Shown: positions 1-13,300, numbered from the stretch's first letter. The stretch: 64,000 bases of DNA from Bugulina stolonifera (GCA_935421135.1 OW285191.1:14697700-14761699); one strand, 5' to 3'. A program made the numbers and translations. The notes: generated by a model not told the origin, from the sequence alone.

Positions 1-3000
1 CGAGGAGGCTCTTGGAGCTGAAACTCAGCATGAACCCTACAGATATATTTTATTGGAGTGAGTATGCTATACATGACATTATACTGTGACACGATTTAGA
101 GAACGCATCTATGTAAATGTGAGCAGACAACTCTAGCTAATTATAATTACACACAGCAGACAACTCCTAAACAAGCGGACCATAGGGTAAGAACAGATAA
201 CTCAAAAATGAGCATATGTACAGTGTACTATAATGGCTGATATTACTCAGGACATGTGGTGTTATAATTATAGTATATCACTATCTGTCAGCCATCACTT
301 AGCAGCTGCACAAGTTATTCAATCTAAAGCATCTGCAACTGTGAAATGTATCTAATGTAGCAGCTATTAATATATAACTTTCTCTCTTTTAGATTTAATC
401 TAGTCCACAGTATAGGTTACAGCATGTACTTGTACTAACCCACGTAGGCAATATACTAATATATTATAGAGAGAATCCAAGCCTGGTTTACCCTGTTGGT
501 ACAACTAGCCCTGCTAAACCCATGAAAACTAAATACAATAGAGATATCACACAGAGAGCAGACAGTGTATCCATACCAAAAACACAGCTAACCTGATGGA
601 GATATCGAGCCACTCGTCATTGTAAGCTCTGAGACAGGCCAGTGATCCCTGTGGAGCAAATCTAGAGTTGATGAAGGGACGGGGGTGTAACATCGCTAGT
701 AAGTTGTGTAGTAATAGTAGATCACCGGTTAGTCGAGGTGGATGATACCTGGAACATACGTACATGTAAGTGTAGGTAGATGTGGATGTTATATAGTACA
801 TGATACATATACACAATGTCGGCATGTAGATGCTACACAGACGAAGGTCTCAGATGAAGATATGAAAATTATCACCATATTATGATTGTTGTATATTAAA
901 CTGACTTTGATTGCAGCTATAATAAATGTATATCCTAAAGAGATTGTTATGAATTGTAGGGTATTTACTATGCACTCGTATATAAGATGTTTGATGGATT
1001 AAAATAGAAACTTTTGAAGGAAGTAAGACAGCCAGATCTTTTAGTTCCCTGTTTGCATATAATACATGTAGATCATACAATATAATGTTACATGCACGTG
1101 TACATATTACATTGGGTGGTATATAATGTACATGCCATGTGTACGTGGAACATTGGGTAGTAGATGAATGGGAACTCTTATCAGATCATTGGTGATGACC
1201 TACATGGTTGTATATATGCAACTTCCTTGTTAAACAGTCTAATGTCTAATACAGAATGTAGAATATTTTACAGAGCACTCCTAGTCCAAAGCAGCTGCAT
1301 GTTGCATGAGATACCAAGTACAGGGAGAGATGAGGTGAAGCACTAACCTATTGCTAGAGAGTAGGACATGCTTCAGGTGGTAGTTGTCCTCCTCTGACTG
1401 GGAACCAAATGGGGTGATATGGTAAGGAACTCCGATGTCAACGTCCCCATTTTTTGATAGAAATAAAGAGAAGTACCTGGTTGCAAAGTTCTGGAGATCT
1501 ATGGCAGGTTGAGTCCATGCACGAAGACCTGACAGAGCAGTTAGCTACAAGGACAGACAACTTCTATAACCATAGTACGCACTGTTACTAGTACATGCCC
1601 TGGTCAAGTACACTCCATCATACTAGTTACAGTAGAAACTAGCAAGTGCTACAAGTTAGCTTATACAACAGTGAAATTTCAGGTCAACCATTACTTTTAG
1701 ATCAATTTGCAGAACAATATTAGACAGTAGAGCTAGAGCATACTAAACAATGGTTGGCTGTGTAGTGCAATTGCATAGGGTAGCTTCCTGTACTGCCTAC
1801 CTACCACCAATAATGTATATAATTCGAATTTGATTGTAACACCCTATAGTGTACACTGTACATACAATATAGACTTACATGTACATGTAGATCGGCTAGC
1901 TTAATATAACATGCATGTAGGCATACAGTGTACATACAGGTAGGCATACGGTGTACATACATGTAGGCATACGGTGTACATACATGTAGGCATACGGTGT
2001 ACATACATGTAGGCATACGGTGTACATACATGTAGGCATACGGTGTACATACATGTAGGCATACGGTGTAGGCCTACATACGTGTAAGCATACGGTGTAC
2101 ATACCTCTGGACTGTCCAGATTAAAGTTATTGTTGACTACTGATTGCATAGAGTGGAGATCTAGAGGTTCGAAATGAGCAGCTATAGTGATGACATTGTC
2201 TTCTGGAATGATTGGCAGCTCATAGGTTATGCTGACCTAAAAAACAAACAAACATATTATTTGTGTATTGGAAGTTATGTAGTTGGTTCACATTGGCATA
2301 ATGCTGAGTAGCTACAACAAACGCTAAATACAAACGTATAATTCTGTAGCTGCATGTGGAAGAATACGGGAAGGTACTGAGGGAACGGGGAATGAACTCT
2401 ATATATGAGATATCACAATAGGACATGTTTGAAAAAGGTGAGCATTGCAATTATTTGAAGTTCCCACAACAGAATCACCAAATTTATACACCAAACAGCA
2501 TTACTTTAAACAAAGAATATATGAGAGGAAATAGAGCACTATTCTTGTGGAAGCAGAGATCTTTCCAACAATTGCAGCAGCAATATAGAAACTCCAACTG
2601 ATTATAACTATATAGAAAGTCTAGTAGATAATAACTATATACAATGTACATGTATGTATATGTATTGCAGATTTCCCATAATACACTTGAAGAGAGTTCA
2701 CAACAGGGAAGTTAAAATTGAAAGTAGATTTCAATTAGAATATCAACCCATGCATATCACATATTTTATAAACATGATGTTATCTAGAAATAATACAATG
2801 CCCTCTTGGAGTTTTCTGTCTACCACAAAGGTTTAACTACGTATACTGCAATATTCGGAGGTGGAGTAGAAGGAAGTACAGGATATTATGCAACCTCACC
2901 TCCAGGAAGTTACAAGGGGTTAAGGGACATTAAACAGTGTAGCAAAACAATGGTTGCGGAGGAGCTCGTACACAGAGTGTAGACAGCCTTGTCCTGGTAC

Positions 3001-4162
3001 GGGTATATATATACAGTCCAGGTGTACCCATAATACAATAAGTAAGAAGTCAGCTAGGTATAATAACCCACACCCCCTTGATCTAGCAATGAACATGTAC
3101 ATGTAGCATTTGCAAACAAAGTGCCTAGTGCAGTTCTGTTGTCACAGTGAACATGTGCTGCCGAATCACGCACTACCAATATGTGCTCATCTACGAATAT
3201 GTGATTGTGCTTGTGGTCATAGTTAGACGACATATCAAAGTGTATCCATGCAAAAATGATAGCTCTATGCGTTGTATGCTTTGTGTTATCCCTAATAACC
3301 CCAAAACTCCAAAATTCCGACACGTAAAATGATCTGTGGGCCGCATGAACAAGTATAAGGCATAGATACGTAGGCTACATGTACTTACGTTAACATCAAT
3401 CAACACATGAGCGAGTGGCTCAAACTCTTTCAGATCCAAAGCCCCATCATCGTTAACATCGTGTTGACGGAAAAATGTTAGCACTTCTGGACCCAATTCT
3501 CTGAACATCTGAAATATTAATTGTGATTGCGTGACAGAGAGTGATTTTGATAGAATCATGATAACAATTGTGCCAGCTGCTAGCGATCAAAATAGATTGT
3601 TGGATCTGTGTGCCCATTATCAGCATTACGGCTTGCAAAAACTATACTAAGAACAAAGACCTACAAGTGAGAGGCAAAAGCGGAGATAATTTAACCCGTA
3701 AGCTATATGAAATTTTTATATGACTGAAATTGCACTGCATTTAACTGTGTCACAGATGTAAAATGGAATGGTGGGTTTACCATGACAACAGCATAAGAGT
3801 TCAATTCGCATTCAGCATCAGAATGACATACAATTAATAATGACACATGGCAACCTAAACAGGTAAAAAAACCGAAAAAGCAATGCTGGCATAAACTAAT
3901 ATTACATTATAACTACCTCAGGATGAGCACTCCAATGGCTTGTTCGGTTATCTTGCATCCAAAGGCCGATGCCAGCTGATAGAGCAACAACCAGAATGGC
4001 AGAGCAGATAAAAAGTATTTTCACTTGTAAACCACTCAGTTCTATTATATATGTATCTGAATCGCCATCTGGCATAGAAGGTTGAGGGTCTAAAACCTTG
4101 TTATGTCCACTGGTGGTGTCATCATCCGTAAAGGAATCTGATGACCCTGGCTGAGGTTTCAT
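1..4162 (-). CDS. SELENON: Selenoprotein N (partial, N-terminal half; C-terminus beyond window start)
   Basis: Six coding exons on the minus strand join in frame: 4162-3917, 3508-3389, 2236-2105, 1544-1348, 748-593 and 36-<1. The start ATG at 4162 precedes an acidic cytosolic leader, then a single membrane segment at about residues 46-68 (core ILFICSAILVVALSAGIGLW). Exon 2 carries a canonical EF-hand loop (D99, N101, D103, G104, D107, E110). Exon 4 contains LSGLRAW, where SELENON has LSGLRNW, and exon 5 contains HPRPFINSRFAPQGSLACL, a SELENON hallmark. The last visible piece reads VHAEFQLQEPP. The family is an ER-membrane selenoprotein that senses luminal calcium through the EF-hand and protects the SERCA pump by redox action. 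The selenocysteine active site and the SECIS element lie outside the window, so redox competence cannot be judged. The exon 4 acceptor at 1545 was chosen because it alone restores the LTALSGLRAW frame. Intron 3 begins with a tandem array built on the splice donor. Confidence 0.93.
1917..2104. repeat. 23-bp tandem array abutting the SELENON exon 3 splice donor
   Basis: About eight copies of a 23-bp unit (plus strand GCATACGGTGTACATACATG followed by TAG), the first copies nearest 1917 slightly diverged and one copy near 2070 altered. The array ends exactly at the donor of SELENON exon 3. Read on the minus strand each unit contains GTATGTACACC, the same sequence as the authentic donor GTATGTACACC, so the intron begins with serial copies of its own 5' splice site. 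The array is open in several frames only because it lacks stop codons; it is not coding. Confidence 0.9.
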
Positions 4163-4439
4163 TGTTATTTTTGTTAAGACCTCACCATTTGAACACTGAG
4201 GACTGGGTTCAACTGATATAAGTTTGATCTTCTACAATGAACATCAAATTTATTTTATAGTATAGTAAAAATGATACTCTACATAATATTATAACAACAT
4301 ATTATGTAGTCATTGAGCCCGCTAAATCACCCATGTAATGGTAAAAGCCTGAAGCGCATGTGTCTATAGAATAAAAGTGAGTTGTTCGATGGAATATTAT
4401 TTGGAGTTTCTTATACAAGACTAAAAGGTTGAAACAGAC

Positions 4440-4640
4440 TAGCAAATGTTTTTGCCACGTTTCTACATGTTCTGTCCACTGTGGTAAGGGATTGGGTGCA
4501 GTAGAAGCCTAGGGTTCAAACCCCAGTCAGGGATGGGTATTTTCATGGATGTGAAATTGAGTTCCTGACAGCTCTATAGACAAATTTCAAATTCCTTGCA
4601 TAAACTAACATCATATGGAAAAAAGGAACAAACCCCTTAC
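4440..4640 (+). mobile_element. Possible tRNA-derived SINE fragment
   Basis: A pol III B-box-like sequence, GGTTCAAACCC, lies at 4513-4523, preceded at the usual distance by a weak A-box-like stretch (TGGTAAGGG near 4484). No full cloverleaf, tail or target duplication was found, so this may be chance or an old SINE head. Confidence 0.35.
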
Positions 4641-5019
4641 CACCAACAAAATATGTAATAAAAATAAACATTATAATCATAATGATATGTATTATATTAT
4701 ACCTTATGTAGGGCTTGTAGGTTATGGCTATGCCAATGCCTATGGTTTTTTTTAAAACGATTTGTGGATGGATTTTTGTGAGTTTGAAAATCCATTATTA
4801 TATTATATTATATACTATGTTAAATTATTACTATTAAATTAATCTATCCATGGAGTGTGAAATTCAATTTGAGTGGTAAATTAAAATTAATTATATTATT
4901 TATCAAAATTCTATTAGAAATAGTTATTTTATAATAACCATAAAATTTAAGATCATGATTATCAAGTCATTATTCATTATTATATAATTTTAATAATATA
5001 ACTATTATTATAATATAAT

Positions 5020-5619
5020 CAGAGATGCGTGCAAGTTTTATTTTGGAAACTCAAGTTTCCATGGCCAACTTTTAGTTGTGACTCTTCAAGTTACAATTCA
5101 ATTCTTTCAGTGACAGATCAAAACTTTCAAGTTACGAGTTAAATATTTATATGTCCCCAGAAACTCAAGTTTTTGTCAAGTTATCCAAGTTAACTACAAG
5201 CAAGTTTCAATTCAATTCTTTTCTTGTCTAACTCGAGTCTTTATGTAGAGTTATTGGGTTATTATTTAGCTTATAGTGAAATGTTGTTAGGAAATGGTGT
5301 TAGAAGTTCAAATTTCAAAGCAAAATGTCTCAGTCTTAGTGTAAAATGTGTTATAATTGTGGTTGTGGTTGGTGGTTATAACTGTGGTTATTTCCATTCA
5401 TTACAATTCACAGCTGCCCAATGAAAACTCGAGTTATTGAACATTTCAACATAATGATGTGGGAGTTGAGAGTCTTTGATCATAGCCATAATTGAATTAC
5501 AATTCAAGTTACAAGTTTTTGACAGCTGTATATTCAAGTTACGAGTCTTTATAATAAGCCATAAAATGTTGCTTGAATTAACTCGAGTGAGAGTCTTTAA
5601 CTCGAGCCTGGCATCTCTG
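5020..5619. mobile_element. hAT-like non-autonomous DNA transposon (600 bp) with 8-bp target duplication
   Basis: The element starts CAGAGATGC and ends GCATCTCTG, a 9-bp terminal inverted repeat. It is flanked on both sides by the direct repeat AATATAAT (5012-5019 and 5620-5627). An 8-bp duplication with ends beginning CAG is the signature of hAT transposition. The interior has no transposase; it is made of many copies of CAAGTT/ACTCGAGT-type words in both orientations, giving subterminal repeats. A short open frame at 5224-5424 is a chance ORF. Confidence 0.8.
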
Positions 5620-5664
5620 AATATAATTATATTATTATAGATTAATTTTTTTTGCTTCTCTTAG

Positions 5665-6735
5665 TTTTTTTTTTTTTTTTAAATTTTCCCACTGAGACCG
5701 TCAGGAAACGGAAGAGATGTGGGAACACAATATGGATGTTTTTTTCCTCTTTCTCTCTTTTTCGATAACTTTTATTCCCTTTTATATATAATTTATAATG
5801 TTGAATATTTTTTTTTTGTTATATTTTTTATGTGCTTTAGAATAGTATTTATATATTTTTTATTATTTATCATGTCATACAACAACAAAAAAGAAAAGAA
5901 AAAAAAAGAACTATTTATCAGCTCTCAAGACGCATATCACGTATGGTTTTTGGCCAGAAGGAGTAATAAAATTGATTCATTTTTATGTATGGTGTGTAGG
6001 TGTTTTGACATTGTCTCGTATTATACTTATTGAGGTAATTGTAATCGAAAGGTGGTTCAATCCCCTCAGTAATACAACGATGGAACAGTTTTAGTCTGGC
6101 CTTTTTTCGCCTTTCAGTTGAGGATTCTATTTGGGTGTTTTCTCTTATGTTTGTGAAACTTACTTGCCCTTTTGTTCTGAAAATAAATCTTAATGCTTGA
6201 TTTTGTATTTTTTCAAGTTGTTTTATGTATTTCCTTTGGTGTGGGTCCCATATCTGGGATGCATATTCCAAATGAGGTCGTACTATTGCGAAATATGCTG
6301 TTTTTCGAGTCTTGGTGTCTGCAGTTTTTAAGACTCTTCTTAGTAGACCTAGTTTTTGGGTTGCAGCAGTTACCATTTTGGAAATTTGCGAATCCCATTT
6401 CAAGTTATTTTGGAGGCACACACCTAGGTAGGAATGAGATGTTACTCGCTCTATTGCTTTGTTGTCAAAAGAATATTGTGATTGATGATCTGAACCAACC
6501 TGTAAAAAGAAGCATTTGGAAAAATTGAATGACATTTGCCATTCAGACGACCATTTCTGGAGAGCTTTCAAATCCTCTTGCAAAATTTGTTTATCTTCAC
6601 TGGTGTTATATATAATATCATCATCTGCAAATAGTCTGCAGTGTGATTGAATTTGTTGTGGAAGGTCATTTATATAAATTAAAAATAAAAGAGGGCCCAA
6701 AACGGAACCCTGTGGAACCCCAGACACAACTGGTT
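5665..6735 (-). mobile_element. 5'-truncated LINE (non-LTR retrotransposon), 3' half of reverse transcriptase
   Basis: A minus-strand open frame of 269 codons (6727-5918) encodes the C-terminal part of a non-LTR reverse transcriptase. It opens with SGVPQGSVLGPLLFLIYIND, followed by the catalytic FADD box and then the W-rich C-terminal connection region ending in YYSFWPKTIRDM. The N-terminal fingers/palm and any endonuclease are missing. A 16-nt poly(A) tract (plus-strand T run 5665-5680) marks the 3' end after a short untranslated stretch. The frame is intact, suggesting a fairly young copy, but 5' truncation makes it dead. The family looks like the Jockey/CR1/Rex group; the exact clade cannot be assigned by eye. 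Confidence 0.88.
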
Positions 6736-7238
6736 TCAGAACAATATTTATTTATTCTCTCCTATACATTGTACATAATATATATTTATATGTGTGGTCA
6801 ACAAAGTGCTTTTAACAAAATGTTATCTGTACACTTTTAGAAAACCCCAATAAATGTAAATGTAAATAATTATTATTAATAATTATAATTATAATATATA
6901 AATAAAAAAAATTGTTTATATTAATTATTATTATATGATTTATTCAATAGAATACATACTATAAAACCCTTCAATATGAATGTCAACATATATAATACTA
7001 TTAATACTAATACTACATTCATTCAATATATCACAGTAACAGTAGAAATGGATTCTACATAAAAAGTATGACCAAAAATCATGTGAAATCGATCATAAAT
7101 TCATTCAAATTCAACTGTTCAGCAGAGCATTGTTTATTCGTAGCCAACCAATGCCTGTGTCCACTTACCTCTTAGCCAGAATCTAACAAAATGTTGTTCT
7201 GAAAAAGTAACAAAGGCTATTGAGTGCGCGCAAGCTGA
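6736..7238. other. Intergenic AT-rich stretch, possible LINE 3' tail
   Basis: No gene seen. From about 6775 to 6872 the plus strand resembles a LINE 3' end, finishing in CCCCAATAAATGTAAATG and further short AATGT-type units, in the opposite orientation to the LINE copy next to it. The rest is AT-rich. Confidence 0.4.
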
Positions 7239-7776
7239 TGCTAGGGCCACACTGACGCGAATTTTTGTGCGAATAGCGAATTTTGGCCAAAGGCGAATTC
7301 GCAAATTATAATCGAGCGTGCCACACTGCAAAAGCTATAAGCGATTTCGCATTGATTTCACCCAATGAGGGATCAAAAATTATTATCCCCGGTCACGTTT
7401 CTCATTCACTGCAGAACTAGAACTCCGAAAAATGTAAAATAAAAATATAATAATTATTTTATTCTTACTTTCATTCGTTTTACACAATTCTTGCAAACGG
7501 AAGTAGTCATTTTATTCATCAGTTAAAATAAATATTTTAATATAATAATTTAAACTCATGATTGATTGAAAATCCGTGGCTCTGAACACGTGACAGTAAC
7601 GTGACAAGTAAAAATTGGCCAATCACAAATTAGCGAGTTGCGAATTAGCTGATTGATATCAGCGAGTGCGAAATCGCTAATTTATCGCGAATTCGCACAA
7701 AATTAGCGATTTGCGAATTCGCCTTTGGCCAAAATTCGCTATTCGCACAAAAAATCGCGTCAGTGTGGCCCTAGCA
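7239..7776. mobile_element. MITE with about 68-bp terminal inverted repeats
   Basis: The left end TGCTAGGGCCACACTGACGC (7239 onward) is matched by its reverse complement at the right end (to 7776). The two arms agree over roughly 68 bp with about one mismatch. Inside are repeated GCGAATTCGC and AATTCGC words. Direct TGA triplets flank the element, but the end itself is palindromic (ATGCTAG...CTAGCAT), so a TA or TGA duplication cannot be told apart. There is no coding capacity, as expected for a non-autonomous DNA transposon. Confidence 0.8.
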
Positions 7777-8918
7777 TGAATGTGGCAACCATGGAGTTAT
7801 CTTCTCCAATTCTACGGTTGCAGCCAATCAACACCGTTTGAGCTAAATATATTGATATGACAGAGTTATCTTCTCTACGGTTGAGATTATCGTGGGTCTA
7901 TAAATAGACAATAATTGCAACGCAAGCGTACAAGGATTTCCGCCCACCATGATAAAATTGGATTGTGGGAATTACTACTAGGCTAACTCAAACTGCACTT
8001 TTTATTGATGCAGAAGAGCTAAGGGATTTTAATACTTGACTTTTACCTTTTACATACAATATAGTAATTGGCAGAATTTAAACTCCAAGTTCATGATTTC
8101 CAGAGATTGCCTTACTTTGGTCCTGAAATACGTAAGGCTTTTTTATGATGTATTTTTAGCAAGGAATTTGTAAGGCTTTTAATTTTATTTTTATAGAATC
8201 AGAATGATTTAATAATAATTATATAAATAATAATAATATAATCTAATGATGGTTATATTTATATTAATATTAAATATAATTTTAAATTTACAATGATAAT
8301 AATGACATTTAATATAATATTATAGTCATTAGATTATAAATAGAGAAATTTTTTATTCTTAAAATTAAAAAATAGAAATAGTTATTTTATAATGAATGAT
8401 AGGTAGGTAAGATAAATATAAATATTCTATTGGAATTTAGTTGAATTTCAATTTGAAATTAAAAGAACTAGGATAAATCTAAACTCACGTAGGACTGACG
8501 ATGTTATGTTCAACTGGTGAATAAATCAACTCAAATTGCAGTTGTGTTGAGTAACAGTAAGAGTTGAGTAGCAGCCTATATAAAAATTGTCATAAAGATT
8601 AATGATAATGATTATCAGCATCAATAGAATATGAATAATATGCTAACCATAATAATAGTGTCAATCTGTCCTTTGTGTACTGAAAGCATATCGACTGGTG
8701 ACATCGTAGGTAATTGGGTATGTTAATTTAGAACTGGGCATATAATATAATTTTTCTGGATACAATGTCAGTTACAAAATACTGCACTATATCCGGAGAC
8801 TGAATGAACAGCCATTAGCATTGTTTATTGCGCAAACATGTACACCAGACTACTAATTTTAGAAATATGTAACATGTTAATGTTAAGATATGTCACAATT
8901 TTATAGTCCCAAGGAAGC
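7777..8918. other. Intergenic AT-rich sequence
   Basis: No gene or RNA recognised. From about 8200 to 8480 it is a low-complexity run of TAATAAT/ATAT-type words. Confidence 0.6.
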
Positions 8919-8983
8919 TCCGAAAACCAACACGGTGTTATAGGCTGCTCTGAGTAGCCTATAACACTGCGTTGGTTTTCGGA
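8919..8983. repeat. Compact imperfect hairpin, arms about 27 bp
   Basis: TCCGAAAACCAAC at 8919 pairs with GTTGGTTTTCGGA ending at 8983, and GTGTTATAGGCT pairs with AGCCTATAACAC, leaving a loop of a few bases and one or two mismatches. It could be the stem of a miniature transposon or a small folded RNA; no other support was found. Confidence 0.75.
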
Positions 8984-10361
8984 CCTCTTAATGCTCAGTT
9001 TTGAGATTGTAAATAAACATTTTTATTTCTATTAATTCAAATTATGAAAGGTTTTATACAAGTATAAAACTTAGAATTGTAGCTTTCTAGTGGTGCGAAA
9101 ATTACAGTCATACCTCAATTGTTGAGAAAGCTGTTGGAATATTAAATAGACATAGCATAATATGCACTAAAGTTCTAAATAAACATGCCCAAATAGAACA
9201 GTCTGGAATGCACCCACCAATGTAGTGGTTATGGGTGGAGGTACCCCAATATTCGTGGGCATACAAGGACTCCTCTTTCGTGGTTTAATGGGAAAACTGA
9301 ATTGGCAGTGGTGTCTTCTTTATTGGCAGTTGGCATAGGGTTGCAAGAAAAAAATCCAGGTTCCAAGATTTTTCCCAGCTTTACACAGGCTATTTTCTTT
9401 ACTAGTCATAGTCCCAAAAACACTTTGGTTTAATGATGTCGTATTTTTGCAAATCGGAATCAGTATTCCTGCAAAGATGTCTCTTTGAAGTTTTTTAATT
9501 GTCTGTATAGTTAATTTTCATGGTTGAGCTGCACCATGTATCGATGGGTTGGTCAAGCCTATTAAATTCCTATTCATCAAGATATGGTGGGTTTAGTTTT
9601 GTCAAAAGCGCCACAGATATGTATTGGTGTTAAAGGAATGTGCTATTGTCATTGATGTCGTTTATTCTGATTACCTCTACTGACTTGACAATGAAAGCGT
9701 TTTTCTTTTCCCTGTATTGCTCGAAACTGTAGAATATGCAGAATGTAGGGAAGGCAGAGAATTATTCTTTATGTAAACAAAACTACATTGAATGTATGAG
9801 TAATTGAGTGAGAGCGGTCTGTGGAAATGTCTAGGTCAATGCAAATTTCTTATTTACTGTAGCAATAGCTTCCGTGAAAAATCCGACTGAAGCAAAAACG
9901 CAAACTAACATTCGCGGCAATATCCTCATTTTCATTTACACCTGGTAATTGCTGATTGATTCCTTTTTTCATGACTCCATACGAAATATTTTGCGCCTTG
10001 TGGCCCTACACTGTGGAGTGTACGCTAATATTGGTTGATACAATGAAGTCAATGATATTGGAAATTGTTTGCTTGCATCTGGAATACTATCTGTTAGGAC
10101 AACATTCAGGTTTTCGCAATCCAAACCCCTTGAAAATTGATTCTGATCTGTTATTCCTTTCCATCAATGGGCTGCAATATTATTTATTAGTATTCAACTG
10201 TACTGTATGGTTGCAGCACATCTGAAAGGAGATTATAAAGTTCTACTGAACTGGAATATATGCAAATTTCTCAGTGACATGGACTGTTGATAGAGAACAT
10301 CATTAAAAGCAGTATTTTGACGGTCATTGTATAAGAGCGGCATCAGCGTATCAGCAAAGAC
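8984..10361. other. Intergenic region upstream of PPM1A-like gene
   Basis: No conserved exon seen. The open frame at 9956-10225 has no recognisable domain and codon use typical of random AT-rich sequence. The promoter and 5' UTR of the phosphatase presumably lie in the last part, but no TATA box or other motif stands out. Confidence 0.55.
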
Positions 10362-13300
10362 ATGGGTGCATTTCTTGATAGACCCAAAACAGATAAACAC
10401 AATGAAAGTGGTGAAGGCAATTCGTTGAGGTATGGCTTAGCCTCGATGCAGGGCTGGAGGGTGGAACAGGAAGATGCCCACTCTGCCGTTGTTGGTCTAC
10501 CACATGGTATGAAAGATTGGAGCTTTTTCGCTGTGTTTGATGGACACGCCGGTGCTAGGGTTTCTGCGCACAGCTCACAAAGACTGCTAGATTTTATCGT
10601 AACAAATGCAGACTTCCGTGGTGGTCTAGATGCTCCCCCTGAGGAGTGGCGACCGACAATGGATGATGTGTTAAAAGGTGTTCGTACTGGTTTCTTGGAG
10701 CTTGATAATGATATCAGAAATCTACCAGAGGTGGCTACAGGCCAAGACAGAAGTGGTTCTACAGCCATCATAGTTTTTGTTACACCAGAATCTTTTATTT
10801 TTGGCAATTGTGGAGACTCTAGGGCATTTATAGCAAGACCAAACAGTGTTCCTTTCCATACAGAAGATCACAAACCAACCAATCCAGAGGAAAGAGACAG
10901 AATTACTAAAGCTGGAGGTATGTGCTGTGTACAATACCATTTCACATCTAGTAGTAATAGTTACAGAAACTCCCTAAACCCAGAAACTTGTCATATTTTT
11001 TTTCCTCAGCTATTTTACATGATCATATTAGTTTATCAGAAATTAGTCATATGTAATACTAGTTGTATTCATCTAGTTTTGAGGGGGAAGTGTCAAGGAG
11101 GTAAACACTATTGTTGCTAGCAATAACCATGTTGCTACCCAAGACTGTTAGAATGGGTAGTTGCATGTCTTTAGGATTTGTGTGACTTTGGCAATGCCTA
11201 TAAACGTTACAATATTATACTTTGCTACTAAGAACATGAACACCATGAATACTTTGATTCAACAGTGAAGAGTCAATTTTGTAACATCAAGTTCAATATA
11301 GTAAGCAATAGTTACATATCAGCTCAATAGCTCATGGTTGCCAATAGTTATGAAATAATTTAATTTCATGGAAAATTTAATATGTTAGAGTTGAGATGTA
11401 ACTAGGGATTACATCAATGGATTTATTGGAAATATAATCAGGTTACACTAAACTGATGTAAATCATCTCCTATGTATTTGTATACATTATATACTTGCAT
11501 CTCCAATATAATTACCAAGTTACACTGCATTAGTTTAACTTATGCAATAATGGCACTGAACTAGAGGTTAATTCACTAGCTTTCATACTAATTATGGTTA
11601 TACATACACCTAATGCAATTTGAGCTTGGTTCAGTATACTAGTTCAACCTAGTTCAGGGGGGGTTTATAACAGACATTATCCGCTTTTGAACATTTTTTT
11701 ATGCTGAACTAATTGAAACTCTGAAGAGATGCAATTTGTGTGTTATTTTACATGGTTATGCAGGCATTCATGTATACTTACTGCAGGGCAAGTCATGATA
11801 CAAAGAGTTAATGGCTCTCTTGCTGTCTCCAGAGCTCTCGGTGACTTTGACTACAAGAGTAACCAGACAATGGGACCATGCGAACAACTTGTCTCCCCTG
11901 AACCAGAGGTATCATCACTCACTTGCTTATCAATACCTTCATGTATTGTGTTTCCTTCAAGATTAGCCTTTCATATCTGTCCTTTACATCAGTAAAATTT
12001 AGAAATGGTGTCACACTGTTGCTTGCGCAATAGGCCTACTCTTTAGTATATCTGCAACATCTACTGATAAGCAGTGCTGTTTTTTCTATTTCAAGTTGAG
12101 TATATTTTCAACTTGATATAATATGTTGTAGGTAACAGTGGTGAGCAGAACAGACGAGGATCAGTTTATAGTATTGGCTTGTGATGGTATCTATGATGTG
12201 ATGACTAACGAAGATGTGGCAAATTTAGTCAGATACTACATGCAGCTCACAGATAATCTGACAGAGATATGTAACAAAATTGTAGACACCTGCCTTCATA
12301 AGGTAGGCATGAGTACAGAATCTTTATATCCCTTATTCACATCACATGGGATGTTGCTGTACTTACTGCATTATATCTCCCTATGTGGCAGAAATTGGAA
12401 CTCTAATGTCTTGTTTTGACCAGTGTTGGATTATTCAACTTGCGACTGGTAGCATGTTCTCTTGAGAAACCTGTCACATACATACGCAACTGCTCCCAGT
12501 AATAAAATTTAAATATAAATAAGGTATTGATTGTGGATGACTGGTGAAGCCTTAGAATGAAACCTAGAGTTGAAGTTGGTAGCTGGTAGCTAATTTATAA
12601 TCCAGGTCGTGATTATTGATATTTATTGACCAATGACATTTGAAGTGCTTATTGAAAGGTATATTAACCCCTAAGTGGATATTAGTTAATATTTTGCAAC
12701 AGAGTGGCTGGTCATGATTGAAATCAGGCAAAGATATGGGAAAGAGGTACAACACTGTTGCTGCAGAGTTAGTTGCTGCAATTGAATGCACTTCTTGCAC
12801 TTGGGAGTTAGCCGATCTATCACTGGTGTCTGTGCAGTAAACACATTGTTCTTCTAGACTCAACTATCCTCACCAATAAATACATATCTCTGTTGGCAAC
12901 ATCATTGCAAGAAGTAGGTTAATACACTAACCTTTTAACCTACATCTACATGTATGTTTACCAATTACAGGGAAGTCGAGATAACATGTCTATAGTTATT
13001 GTTGCCCTGCCCGGCGCTCCTACGCTCAATGAAGAACTGATCAAAGCTGATAAGGACTGCAACACTCGCCTCGAGGCACACGTGAAGCAAGAGTACTCTG
13101 CCCAGTCAGATATTGATACAGTAGCAATTGTACGAGCCATTGCCGACAAAGAAGTAGAGTTTGAGGGTCTGCCTCCAGGGGGCGGCATACATACAAAGTA
13201 AGTAGGGCCTACTCTCATCCTGTGCATTTCTATGCATACTGTGTATGTGTTTATAGTACACACTGATATATTCATATGGATGATATATACAGATGTAATA

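Noticed and set aside
1801..2149. Three overlapping minus-strand ORFs with TPYAYMYVHRMPT-like repeats
   Set aside because: Read-through of the 23-bp intronic array; only the first part (before 2105) is SELENON exon 3.
5719..6033. Plus-strand 104-codon Phe/Tyr/Ile-rich ORF
   Set aside because: Shadow of the LINE 3' end read on the wrong strand; composition reflects the T-rich tail.
9956..10225. 89-codon ORF upstream of the phosphatase
   Set aside because: No recognisable domain, no splice support, composition of AT-rich noise.
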